Positions 1-6,926 of a DNA stretch of 9,452 bases are shown here, piece by piece. Numbering within the stretch: position 1 is the first letter of the stretch; each line of letters opens with the position of its first letter. Source of the DNA: DATDCV01 sp036524155 (GTDB taxonomy: Bacteria; Verrucomicrobiota; Verrucomicrobiia; Limisphaerales; UBA8199); assembly GCA_036524155.1 (NCBI GenBank), contig DATDCV010000126.1:1-9452 (forward strand), in the 5' to 3' direction. The position numbers and the translations under genes were made by a program. The notes beneath the pieces are model-generated. The model was not told where the DNA came from, searched no databases, and saw nothing but the letters and a program-made list of their open reading frames with translations.

Positions 1-147
1 GCTGTAAGTGGTGGCCGCCGTGCAATCCGGCCCATCATACGGAAAAAAGGATGGCAGGCAGAACTTCAGGAGCATTAAGATGCCGTCGAAGCAAGACCGT
101 AAGCCGACTCCGGTGCAACCCTTTAATGCCAGATGATTGGAACGGAC
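1..147. other. Upstream region of the first oxidoreductase gene, no confident gene
   Basis: This left-edge stretch leads into the oxidoreductase gene. On the plus strand, frame 1 is open from base 1 to a TAA at 76-78 and could be the last 25 codons of a gene lying outside the window, but the short peptide shows no recognisable motif. A 42-codon reading frame starts at an ATG at 51 behind a purine-rich GGAAAAAAGG. It overlaps the oxidoreductase start out of frame and looks incidental. I see no clear -35/-10 pair, hairpin or tRNA here. A promoter for the two-gene operon is expected in this region but cannot be pinned down. Confidence 0.4.
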
Positions 148-1647
148 ATGAAACAAATTTCGCGTCGGAGATTTCTTAAACATTCGAGCGCCACGGGATC
201 TGCCCTGGCTGTTCTCGGCGGCAGCGTTGCGGTGGCGCCTTTCTCCCGCGCTCTGGGCGCCAACGGCGACATCCGCCTCGCGGTGGTGGGCATCGGCTCG
301 AAGGTGAAGATCGGCGGTAAAGGCAAGGCCGACATCCGCGACTTCCGCAAAATCCAAGGCGTGCGGATCGTTGCGCTGTGTGATGTGGACCGTGCTCACC
401 TGGACCCGGAAGTGGATCAGTTCCACAAATGGAACGAGAAGGTCGAGGCCTACGTCGACGTGAGAAGGCTCCTGGAGAACAAAGATATCGACGCCGTCAG
501 CGTCACTACGCCCAACCACTGGCACGCGCTGGTGTGCATCTGGGCTTGCCAAGCTGGCAAGGACGTCTTTGCTCAGAAACCGGCCTCGCACAACATTTTC
601 GAAGGCCGCAAAATGGTCGAGGCGGCGCGCAAGTATAGTCGCATCGTCCAATGCACCAGCGGTTCGCGCTCGCGTTCGGGCATCCAGGAAGCGCTCGCGT
701 TTGTCCGGCAAGGAGGTTTGGGGAAGATCATCTGCGTGCGCGGCTTGAATTACAAACCGCGCATGAGCATCGGTAAAGTCATCGGTGCCCAGCCCATCCC
801 GAAGACGCTGGATTACGACCTTTGGTCGGGGCCGGCGCCGGTGATGCCGTTGCGGCGCGAGTATCTGCATTACGACTGGCACTGGGACTGGCTTTACGGC
901 AACGGCGACCTGGGGAATATGGGCATCCACTATATGGATGGCTGCCGGATCGCCGTGGGGCAGGACGTTTTGCCGCGCCATGTGTTGACCGTCGGCGGCC
1001 GGTTCGGGTACGAGGACGACGGCCAGACACCGAATACCCAGATCACTTTCCTGGATTACGAGCCCGCGCCTGTTATCTTCGAGGTACGCGGTCTGCCAAA
1101 GGACGGTTCACTCCTCCAAACGAACTGGGAGAAAAACGCCAGAAACACCATGGATTCGCATTCCGGGGTTCAGATCGGTCTCGTGGTGCATTGTGAGCAT
1201 GGTTATGTCGCCAACGACAAAGCGTTTGATCCGAATGGCAAATTGATTAGGCAGTTCGAGCCGACCAACCCGGAGATGTACGCCAACTTTATAGAGGTGG
1301 TGCGTAGCCGTCGGGCGGGCGATTTGCAGGGGGATATACTGCAAGGCCACCTCTCCGCGGCGCTCGTTCACATGGCTAACATTTCTTACCGGCTGGGCAA
1401 ATCTGCGCCGGCCGAGGAAATCAAAGACCGAATCAGCGCGCATAGAGAGTTGGCGAACGCTTATGACCGGTTCCGGGACCATTTGTCGGCCAATGGCATC
1501 GACGTCAAAAAAACACCTGCCACGCTCGGTGCGCTTCTGACGATGGACCCCGCTACCGAGCGTTTCACAGGCGAGTTTAGCGCCGAAGCCAATCAACTCG
1601 TGTCGCGGGACTACCGCGAGCCCTTTGTGGTTCGCGCCAGGATTTAG
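148..1647 (+). CDS. Tat-exported Gfo/Idh/MocA family oxidoreductase
   Basis: The product is a 499-residue NAD(P)-dependent sugar or polyol oxidoreductase-like protein, probably exported folded through the Tat system. I chose the ATG at 148 over the in-frame ATG at 133 because it gives a standard short n-region before SRRRFLK (residues 5-11), then a hydrophobic stretch to about 30 and likely cleavage near RALGA (34-38). A Rossmann fold follows, with VGIG at 47-50 and ALCDVD at 76-81, then TPNHWHAL. The C-terminal part includes GNMGIHYMD, with the candidate catalytic His at 261, and the family-typical segment EGHLSAAL-like/NISYRLGK near the end. Two oddities are seen: the usual EKP motif reads QKP (Gln143-Lys144-Pro145), and the nucleotide-binding loop after Gly50 appears to carry about six extra residues. 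The isomerase-like gene starts 23 bases after the stop, which suggests an operon. The family is secure; the substrate is unknown. Confidence 0.9.
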   Translation: MKQISRRRFLKHSSATGSALAVLGGSVAVAPFSRALGANGDIRLAVVGIGSKVKIGGKGKADIRDFRKIQGVRIVALCDVDRAHLDPEVDQFHKWNEKVEAYVDVRRLLENKDIDAVSVTTPNHWHALVCIWACQAGKDVFAQKPASHNIFEGRKMVEAARKYSRIVQCTSGSRSRSGIQEALAFVRQGGLGKIICVRGLNYKPRMSIGKVIGAQPIPKTLDYDLWSGPAPVMPLRREYLHYDWHWDWLYGNGDLGNMGIHYMDGCRIAVGQDVLPRHVLTVGGRFGYEDDGQTPNTQITFLDYEPAPVIFEVRGLPKDGSLLQTNWEKNARNTMDSHSGVQIGLVVHCEHGYVANDKAFDPNGKLIRQFEPTNPEMYANFIEVVRSRRAGDLQGDILQGHLSAALVHMANISYRLGKSAPAEEIKDRISAHRELANAYDRFRDHLSANGIDVKKTPATLGALLTMDPATERFTGEFSAEANQLVSRDYREPFVVRARI

Positions 1648-1670
1648 ACCCATCCAACGAACACCCATCT

Positions 1671-2594
1671 ATGATTCCAAACCAAAAGACCACTTCACGC
1701 CGGGACTTTTTGTCAGGCGGCATTAAGAGTACCCTCGGCCTCTGCGCTATTGCCGCGCTTCCCCCGTTCGACTCGCCGGCCGCCGGCTCACCTGACCCGC
1801 GCGGGGCTAAACTACGATTCGGCTTCACTTCTTATCAGTGGGGCATGGATTGGGACATTCCGACGATCATCGCCAACCTTACAAAAGCGGGCGTGTTCGG
1901 CGTCGAATTGCGGACGAGCGCGAAATACGCGCACGGCGTCGAACTCGAATTGAGCTCCGAGCGACGGCGTGAGGTCAAAAAAAGATTCGCCGACAGTCCC
2001 ATCACGCTGGTGGGTATCGCCAGCGCCGAGCGCCTGGATTGGCCCGAGCCGGCCCGGCTCAAAGAAGCGGTCGAGAACGCGAAGGCCCATATCCGGTTGA
2101 GCCGCGACGTCGGCGCCAGCGGGGTGCGGGTGTTTCCGAACCAGTTCCACCCTGATGTGCCGCATGAGAAAACCGTCAGGCAAATCGCCGAAGCGCTGAA
2201 TGAACTGGGGGCATTTGCCGCCGACTTTGATCAGGAGGTAAGGCTGGAGGCCCACGGCGCGGCCGGCACGCTCCCCACGATTCGGGCCATAATGGACCAA
2301 GTCCGCCAGCCTCGCGTGCGGGTTAAGCTGAACTGCGATGCGCGAGATGCCGAGGGTGAGGGGTTTGAGCACAATTTCAATCTCGTGAAGAGCTTCCTGG
2401 GGCACACACTGCACACCCACAACCTTAAAGATTCGAAGTTTCCCTATCAGCTCCAGACCAATCTGCTTGCGAAAATGGGCTGGGACGGCTGGGCGTTGTT
2501 AGAGGCGAGCGACAAAGTTACCGACCGGGTGCAGGCGCTCATTGAACAGCGACAGATTTGGGAAAAGTATGTCGCGAATGCGCTGCGGGTGTAG
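1671..2594 (+). CDS. Tat-signal sugar phosphate isomerase/epimerase-like TIM-barrel protein
   Basis: The product is a 307-residue protein of the xylose-isomerase-like TIM-barrel superfamily (AP endonuclease 2-type fold), whose members isomerise or epimerise sugars, keto-sugars or inositols using a divalent metal. The N-terminus has a twin-arginine motif (TSRRDFLS, residues 8-15), a hydrophobic stretch to about 31 and a likely cleavage site near SPAAG (35-39). The barrel carries candidate metal or substrate residues in the expected order: VELRTS after the first strands, LEAHG with Glu193 and His195, KLNCDARD around 220-227, HTHNLKD with His248, His250 and Asp254, and ALLEAS near the end. It follows the oxidoreductase gene after 23 bases with no visible Shine-Dalgarno, so the pair is probably co-transcribed and may act in sequence on one exported substrate. 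Its last 56 bases overlap the convergent truA gene. The fold is secure; the reaction is not known. Despite common family names, a phosphorylated substrate is unlikely outside the cytoplasm. Confidence 0.87.
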   Translation: MIPNQKTTSRRDFLSGGIKSTLGLCAIAALPPFDSPAAGSPDPRGAKLRFGFTSYQWGMDWDIPTIIANLTKAGVFGVELRTSAKYAHGVELELSSERRREVKKRFADSPITLVGIASAERLDWPEPARLKEAVENAKAHIRLSRDVGASGVRVFPNQFHPDVPHEKTVRQIAEALNELGAFAADFDQEVRLEAHGAAGTLPTIRAIMDQVRQPRVRVKLNCDARDAEGEGFEHNFNLVKSFLGHTLHTHNLKDSKFPYQLQTNLLAKMGWDGWALLEASDKVTDRVQALIEQRQIWEKYVANALRV

Positions 2595-3360
2595 TACGGC
2601 GGCGGTAGAACACTTTCCACAGCACCAATCCGTGAGCGGGGGCGGTCATGCCGGCCAGGCGCCGGTCGCGTTGGGCCAGCATCGCCCGGACTTCAGCGGG
2701 GGAAAATTTGCCCAGGCCCACCTGCACCAGGGTTCCGACGATGCCCCGGCACATTTTGTAGAGGAAGCCATCGCCTTGGATGAAAAAGGTGAGCAGTGGT
2801 CCACTCTTCCTTAAGTCACAGCGAGACAGGGTGCGCACTGTGGATTCGCGCGCATAGCCGGGGTTTGCGGCGAAGGATTGAAAGTCTTGTCTGCCGGCGA
2901 ACAGGGGAGCTGCGCGGCGCATCGCTTCGAGATCAAGGGGGCGGGGGACATGCCAGGCGGTGTGCCGGATGAGCGGGTTCATGGCCGGCTGGTTCCAGAC
3001 AAAGTATCGGTATTGTTTGCCGGTGGCGTCGAAACGGGCATGGAATCCTGCGCGCGCTCGTGCGGCGGCAAGCACGCGAATGTCTTGCGGCAGCCAGGCG
3101 TTGATCGCCAGCGCCAGCTTCGCCGGCGTCATGCGGCATTCAGTCTGCGGAACCTCGAAATGAGCCGACATGCCGAGGGCATGAACGCCAGTGTCGGTTC
3201 GACTTGAGCTATGCAAGCGCGGTTTGCTGGGGAACAACCGCGCCAGAGCGCGTTCCACCTTTTCCTGGACGCCGGTGCCGATCTTCTGCACCTGCCAGCC
3301 CTGGTACGCGGTGCCCTCGTAGGCAATCGTCAGTTTGAATTTTACAGAATCCATACCCAT
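2539..3360 (-). CDS. truA: tRNA pseudouridine(38-40) synthase TruA
   Basis: The product is a 273-residue cytoplasmic enzyme that isomerises uridines 38-40 in the tRNA anticodon arm to pseudouridine. Visible family motifs, in order, are YEGTAYQGWQ (14-23), SSRTDTGVHALG with the catalytic Asp56, FHARFDATGKQYRY (106-119), GDGFLYKMCRGIVGTL (196-211) and MTAPAHGLVLWKVFY (238-252). The length is close to the usual 250-270. The motif before RTD has Ser where Gly is more usual. Start is the ATG at 3358-3360; a second in-frame ATG at 3352-3354 is equally possible, and neither has a clear ribosome binding site. Residues after about 252 form a basic tail past the normal family end. The last 17 or so of these are encoded opposite the end of the isomerase gene. 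truA lies downstream of ruvX, separated by 163 bases holding a paired palindrome, so it may be co-transcribed or independently started. Confidence 0.95.
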   Translation of the reverse strand: MGMDSVKFKLTIAYEGTAYQGWQVQKIGTGVQEKVERALARLFPSKPRLHSSSRTDTGVHALGMSAHFEVPQTECRMTPAKLALAINAWLPQDIRVLAAARARAGFHARFDATGKQYRYFVWNQPAMNPLIRHTAWHVPRPLDLEAMRRAAPLFAGRQDFQSFAANPGYARESTVRTLSRCDLRKSGPLLTFFIQGDGFLYKMCRGIVGTLVQVGLGKFSPAEVRAMLAQRDRRLAGMTAPAHGLVLWKVFYRRRTTPAAHSRHTFPKSVAVQ

Positions 3361-3393
3361 GTGAGGGCCGGGATTTTATAGAACACACTGCGG

Positions 3394-3502
3394 GTCGGCG
3401 CGCGGACTTGAGTCCGCAGCAACGCATGATCGCCTGCTGTACCCCGTTTGCTCAATCCCCCGCTTGACGAACATTTCTGCGGACTGAAGTCCGCGCGCCG
3501 AC
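3394..3502. repeat. Paired palindromes forming a long inverted repeat (REP/BIME-like)
   Basis: Two 26-base arms at 3394-3419 and 3477-3502 are reverse complements with one mismatch, separated by 57 bases. Each arm is itself a hairpin: GCGGACT-TG-AGTCCGC on the left and GCGGACT-GA-AGTCCGC on the right, each flanked by the GTCGGCGC/GCGCCGAC extension that makes the long-range pairing. The element fills most of the gap between ruvX and truA on the minus strand. The structure resembles repetitive extragenic palindromes in head-to-head pairs, or a miniature inverted-repeat element. In RNA it could end or stabilise the hemL-ruvX transcript. No T-run follows either hairpin, so a classical intrinsic terminator is not supported. 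Confidence 0.85.
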
Positions 3503-3523
3503 GCAAGCTCGCCGGAATGTTCA

Positions 3524-3937
3524 TCACCGGGCGATGCTCTCCAGGTATCCCTGCAAGAGGATGGCGGCCGCCATTTTGTCGACCTTTTCCTTGCGTTTCT
3601 CCCGTCGCACGTGACCCTGAATTAGAAGCCTGTTTGCCTGGACGGACGTTAGGCGCTCGTCCCAGGTTTGAATGGGAACAGCGACCGCATTCTTGAGCGC
3701 AGCGACAAAATCCTGGACTTTGAGTGCTGCCGGGCCGTAGCTGCCGTCCATGTTGCGGGGCATGCCGACGATCACCAGCTCTACCTCTTTCTCACGCAAC
3801 AGCTCCTTGATTCGCTCGAGGAAATTCGCGAAAGGTTCCGCAGGGACGTATTCCAGAGGTTGCGCGATCATTTTCAGCTCGTCGCTGATCGCGACCCCGA
3901 TTCGTTTAGTGCCATGATCAAGCGCCAGGATTCTCAT
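3524..3937 (-). CDS. ruvX: Putative pre-16S rRNA nuclease / Holliday junction resolvase YqgF (RuvX)
   Basis: The product is a 137-residue RNase H-fold protein of the YqgF family. Family members have been implicated in maturation of the 5' end of 16S rRNA and were named as possible Holliday-junction resolvases. The start MRILALDHGTKRIGVAISD holds the first acidic residue, Asp7. VGMPRNMDGS (57-66) is the conserved loop, WDERLTS holds Glu94, and KVDKMAAAILLQGYL holds Asp120, so the three expected metal-binding acids are present. The length matches the normal 135-150. It begins 7 bases after the hemL stop, which points to co-transcription. No Shine-Dalgarno is visible. Downstream lies the paired-palindrome element before truA. 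Nothing in the sequence suggests it is damaged. The family assignment is firm; which of the two proposed activities dominates here cannot be read from sequence. Confidence 0.94.
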   Translation of the reverse strand: MRILALDHGTKRIGVAISDELKMIAQPLEYVPAEPFANFLERIKELLREKEVELVIVGMPRNMDGSYGPAALKVQDFVAALKNAVAVPIQTWDERLTSVQANRLLIQGHVRREKRKEKVDKMAAAILLQGYLESIAR

Positions 3938-3944
3938 GGCTTGT

Positions 3945-5234
3945 TTATGCGAGCCTGCGGAGGACCTTTTCGGCCGCTTGGCAGGTCATTTCAACATCCT
4001 GTTCGGTGTGCGCGGTGGAGAGGAAGCCCGCCTCGAATTGTGAGGGCGCCAGGTAAACGCCTTCGTGCAGCATGCCCTGGAAGTACCGCTTGAACTTTTC
4101 GCGGTCGCTTTTCATCGCGTCTGCGAGGTTATACACCGGGTGGTCCGTGAAATAACCGCAGAACATAGAACCGCAGCGATTGAATTGGATGGCGACACCG
4201 GCGGACCTGGCGGCTTTGCGCAGACCGGCTTCCAGGTGAAGGCCCAACTCTTCAAGGCGGGCATAGGCGTTAGTGGCTGAGAGCTCTTGCAGCGCCGCGA
4301 TGCCGGCCGCCATCGCCAATGGATTGCCGCTGAGCGTGCCCGCCTGGTAGACCGGCCCCAAGGGAGCGAGGCAATCCATAATGTCCGCGCGACCACCGAA
4401 AGCGCCGACTGGCAATCCGCCGCCGATCACCTTCCCGAAGCAACTCAGGTCCGGAGTGATCCCGAAGCGCTCCTGCGCTCCGCCTTTGGCCAGACGAAAC
4501 CCGGTCATGACCTCGTCGAAGATCAGCAGGGCGCCGTTGTTGCGGGTCACGTCGCGCAGGAACTCGAGGTAACCTGGCTTCGGCAGGTATAGTCCGGCGT
4601 TGCCCGGCACCGGTTCAACAATGATGCCGGCGATTTGGCCCTGATTCGCGGCAAATGCCGCCGCGACCGCGTCCGGCTCGTTGTACGGCACGACGATGGT
4701 GTGCTGAGTAAAGGCGGCCGGGACTCCCGCGCTGTCGGGGTTGCCAAACGTGAGCGCTCCCGAACCTGCTTTGACCAGCAGTGAATCCGCGTGGCCATGA
4801 TAGCAGCCGTCGAATTTGATGATCTTGTCCCGCTTCGTGTACCCGCGCGCCAGCCGGATCGCCGACATTGTCGCCTCGGTTCCGGAATTGCACATCCGGA
4901 CTTTTTGCACGCTTGGCACGAGCGAGCAAATCAGCTTTGCCATGGTCACCTCGAATGGGTTGGGAATGCCGAAACTGGTGCCGTGTTCCGCCGCCGCCTG
5001 CACCGCCTGGATGATCTTTGGGTGAGCATGGCCGAGGATCGCCGGGCCCCAGGTGCCGACGTAATCGATGTATTCGTTGCCATCCACATCCGATATGTGG
5101 GCGCCCTTGGCCTTGTTGACGAAGAAAGGCTGACCCCCCACGGCCCGGAAAGCCCGGACCGGCGAGTTCACGCCGCCCGGAATGTACTTCAGGGCCTCAG
5201 CAAAGAGCAGGTCCGACTTGGTCCGCGAAATCAT
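3945..5234 (-). CDS. hemL: Glutamate-1-semialdehyde 2,1-aminomutase (HemL)
   Basis: The product is a 429-residue PLP-dependent enzyme that converts glutamate-1-semialdehyde to 5-aminolevulinate in the C5 route to haem and other tetrapyrroles, in the cytoplasm. The N-terminus from SDLLFAEALKYIPGGVNSPVRAF is characteristic. NSGTEATMSAIRLARGYT and the GCYHGHAD segment follow. IFDEVMTGFR holds the cofactor Asp240, and CFGKVIGGGLPVGAFGG holds the PLP lysine at 268. GTLSGNPLAMAAG and a C-terminal AHTEQDVE segment complete the fold. The frame is open 54 codons further upstream, but those residues do not resemble the family, so I chose the ATG at 5232-5234, which gives the standard length of about 430. 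No Shine-Dalgarno is visible there. It is the first gene of a minus-strand cluster with ruvX, and it is divergent from the membrane-anchored unknown gene. Confidence 0.96.
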   Translation of the reverse strand: MISRTKSDLLFAEALKYIPGGVNSPVRAFRAVGGQPFFVNKAKGAHISDVDGNEYIDYVGTWGPAILGHAHPKIIQAVQAAAEHGTSFGIPNPFEVTMAKLICSLVPSVQKVRMCNSGTEATMSAIRLARGYTKRDKIIKFDGCYHGHADSLLVKAGSGALTFGNPDSAGVPAAFTQHTIVVPYNEPDAVAAAFAANQGQIAGIIVEPVPGNAGLYLPKPGYLEFLRDVTRNNGALLIFDEVMTGFRLAKGGAQERFGITPDLSCFGKVIGGGLPVGAFGGRADIMDCLAPLGPVYQAGTLSGNPLAMAAGIAALQELSATNAYARLEELGLHLEAGLRKAARSAGVAIQFNRCGSMFCGYFTDHPVYNLADAMKSDREKFKRYFQGMLHEGVYLAPSQFEAGFLSTAHTEQDVEMTCQAAEKVLRRLA

Positions 5235-5369
5235 GCGGGAAAAGTAGCGCGTGGGAACTCGAAAGCACGCCGAAAGTGCAGAGCAGGGGAGGCGTTGCCA
5301 AAATTTCGATTCAGGCAGGAGATCTATCGGGGACAAGCGAGACGCCTGACCGGGAGGATTGGCCCAGGA
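5235..5369. promoter_or_regulatory. Divergent intergenic region between hemL and the membrane-anchored unknown gene
   Basis: These 135 bases separate two divergently read genes, so promoters for both are expected here by position. The sequence shows no convincing -35/-10 pair on either strand. A small hairpin (GCAC/GTGC) around 5263-5279 lies inside a short near-repeat of CGAAAGYRC. GGGAGGA at 5352-5358 is the only Shine-Dalgarno-like sequence near a start in the window, and it favours the ATG at 5370. The call rests on gene orientation rather than on a recognised site. Confidence 0.35.
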
Positions 5370-6926
5370 ATGGCTGATGGTTTGACGGGAATGCATACCC
5401 GGACCAGTGGCAATTACAGCGTTGGGGAGAGGATAGCGTGTGAGGCCTTCGCCTCGCCACGCCTGTTCCTTGCGCTAACTGTGGGCATGGCGGCGTTGTT
5501 ACTGGTAGGGGTTCTGGGATATAACTCGCGTGACACAAGGTCTTTGCGTAAATACAAGGCTCGGTTACGTGCGCAAGGAGAGAGGCTGACACTGGCTGAT
5601 TTAGAACCGGCGCCCGGCATCGACTACTCCTCTGCGGCCCTGTTGATGGGGGCAGGCAGCCGCCTTAACACCTTCGGGCTTTGTCCTGGAAACCTGGATT
5701 TGATGGTTTGTGTCGCACCGGGTCGGGCCAAAGTTGCGTGGAAACAAGACACGCCTCCGTGGATAAACACGAGGGCGGGCCAGCAGGTCGTAGGCTGGGA
5801 CGAGTTTGGAGCCGGAATGGGCAAGGCCGCCGATTCGCTGGCCGCGCTGCGCGAGGTCCTCAAAGATCCGCCTCGGATATGCCGCGCCCCCGGAGCTCGC
5901 CTGTTGCAGGCGCCGCTGCCGAATCTCGTGCATCTGAGGCTGACAGCACAGTGGATGTGCGGGGACGCGGTCGGCAATCTGCGCGAGGGCAGGATGGAGG
6001 AGGCGTTGCAGGACCTCGAGGCGCTAGCGGCCTGCGCGCAAGTGAACCGCGATGACTACACGTTGGTGGCACAGATGATCCGGGTGGCAATCGCGGGCCT
6101 CGGTCTCGCCGTCACGTGGGAAGCGTTGCAAGCGCCGGGCTGGACGGAGCGGCAATTGGAGCGCCTACAAAAAGCGTGGGAACCCGTGGACCTGGTGGAT
6201 GCTCTGGAGAGAGGGTTCGTAGGCATACGGGCGGGGGGTGAAGAAACCTGGGGGCTGGCACACCGAGGCGCAGGGGGACAGCAATTAAGGAAACTCTTCG
6301 TGCTTAACGCCTGCACGAATCTAACCGTACAGACTTTCATGTCGGACTATGTGCTGTTTCCGATCTACAAGCTGACGGGCATCGACGAGGACGAACTCTT
6401 CTATTTGGAATCGATCCAGGGCACGATTTCTGCCATTCGCCTCATCAAGAAAGGGCAGCCATGGACCGAGGCCGCCGATGGCCTGAACCAGGCGAGCGTA
6501 AAGCTGGACAAGATCTCGCGTTCTCCACAAAGGTTCCAGCACTGGCTCAGTTTCCTGGTGATGCCCAATTGTATTCGAGCGGTTCAGGCCGGCACCCGGA
6601 ACGAAACGCTGAGGCAGCTTACACTGACGGCGATTGCACTGAAGCGGTTCCAGATGCGTCATGGCACACTGCCTCTAAACTTGCGCGCGTTGAGCCCGGA
6701 GATCCTCGCGGCTCCGACGTACGATCCTCTGAGCGGCCAGCCTCTGCAATACATCGTGAAGGACGACGGCAGATACATCCTCTATTCCGTGGGGCAAGAC
6801 GGCAGAGACGACGGTGGGGAAACGCCTTTTTGGTACCGGGGCAAGTATGGGCTGTGGGAAGAACCCGATGCTGTGTGGCCGGAGGCGATGGCGGCGCCCA
6901 TGGAGTACTCGAGCGCGGAGCGGTAA
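5370..6926 (+). CDS. Unrecognised membrane-anchored protein with pseudopilin-like C-terminal module
   Basis: I do not recognise this 518-residue protein as a named family. The N-terminus has about 30 mostly polar residues, one hydrophobic helix at about 32-51 (LFLALTVGMAALLLVGVLGY), then a basic RSLRKYKARLRAQG segment. The rest looks like a soluble, mainly helical domain. Near the C-terminus, TAIALKRFQMRHGTLPLNLRAL (about 419-440) followed by YDPLSGQPLQY and LYSVGQDGRDDGG (451-483) resembles the end of GspG-type major pseudopilins, with a P-x-x-L segment, a DP-x-x-G-x-P-x-x-Y turn and a Ca-site-like acidic loop. Starts at 5370 or 5391 are possible; 5370 has GGGAGGA 11 bases upstream. The same frame stays open upstream to 4791, but that part is antisense to hemL and should not be counted. 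A true pseudopilin gene follows 308 bases downstream. The protein may be anchored facing the periplasm; no reaction can be assigned. Confidence 0.82.
   Translation: MADGLTGMHTRTSGNYSVGERIACEAFASPRLFLALTVGMAALLLVGVLGYNSRDTRSLRKYKARLRAQGERLTLADLEPAPGIDYSSAALLMGAGSRLNTFGLCPGNLDLMVCVAPGRAKVAWKQDTPPWINTRAGQQVVGWDEFGAGMGKAADSLAALREVLKDPPRICRAPGARLLQAPLPNLVHLRLTAQWMCGDAVGNLREGRMEEALQDLEALAACAQVNRDDYTLVAQMIRVAIAGLGLAVTWEALQAPGWTERQLERLQKAWEPVDLVDALERGFVGIRAGGEETWGLAHRGAGGQQLRKLFVLNACTNLTVQTFMSDYVLFPIYKLTGIDEDELFYLESIQGTISAIRLIKKGQPWTEAADGLNQASVKLDKISRSPQRFQHWLSFLVMPNCIRAVQAGTRNETLRQLTLTAIALKRFQMRHGTLPLNLRALSPEILAAPTYDPLSGQPLQYIVKDDGRYILYSVGQDGRDDGGETPFWYRGKYGLWEEPDAVWPEAMAAPMEYSSAER

Noticed and set aside
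51..179. Short open frame of 42 codons behind GGAAAAAAGG
   Set aside because: It overlaps the oxidoreductase start in another frame, has no recognisable motif and a basic, low-information translation. The purine run alone is not enough.
1108..1668. 186-codon minus-strand open frame inside the oxidoreductase gene
   Set aside because: It is antisense to a clearly conserved protein, and its translation has no family features.
1812..2420. 202-codon minus-strand open frame inside the isomerase gene
   Set aside because: It is a shadow of a conserved TIM-barrel gene; no independent motif or start signal was seen.
3373..3380. TATAAAAT on the minus strand as a truA promoter element
   Set aside because: It lies only about 12 bases from the start codon, without a -35 partner in the GC-rich palindrome beyond it.
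4791..5369. Long plus-strand open frame, 193 codons, continuous with the unknown gene at 5370-6926
   Set aside because: It lies antisense to the strongly conserved hemL coding sequence and is explained by GC-rich codon structure on the opposite strand. The translation is rich in R, A, G and H without motifs.
5235..5396. 54-codon in-frame upstream extension of hemL
   Set aside because: The encoded residues do not resemble the family, and starting at 5234 gives the normal length with the conserved N-terminus.
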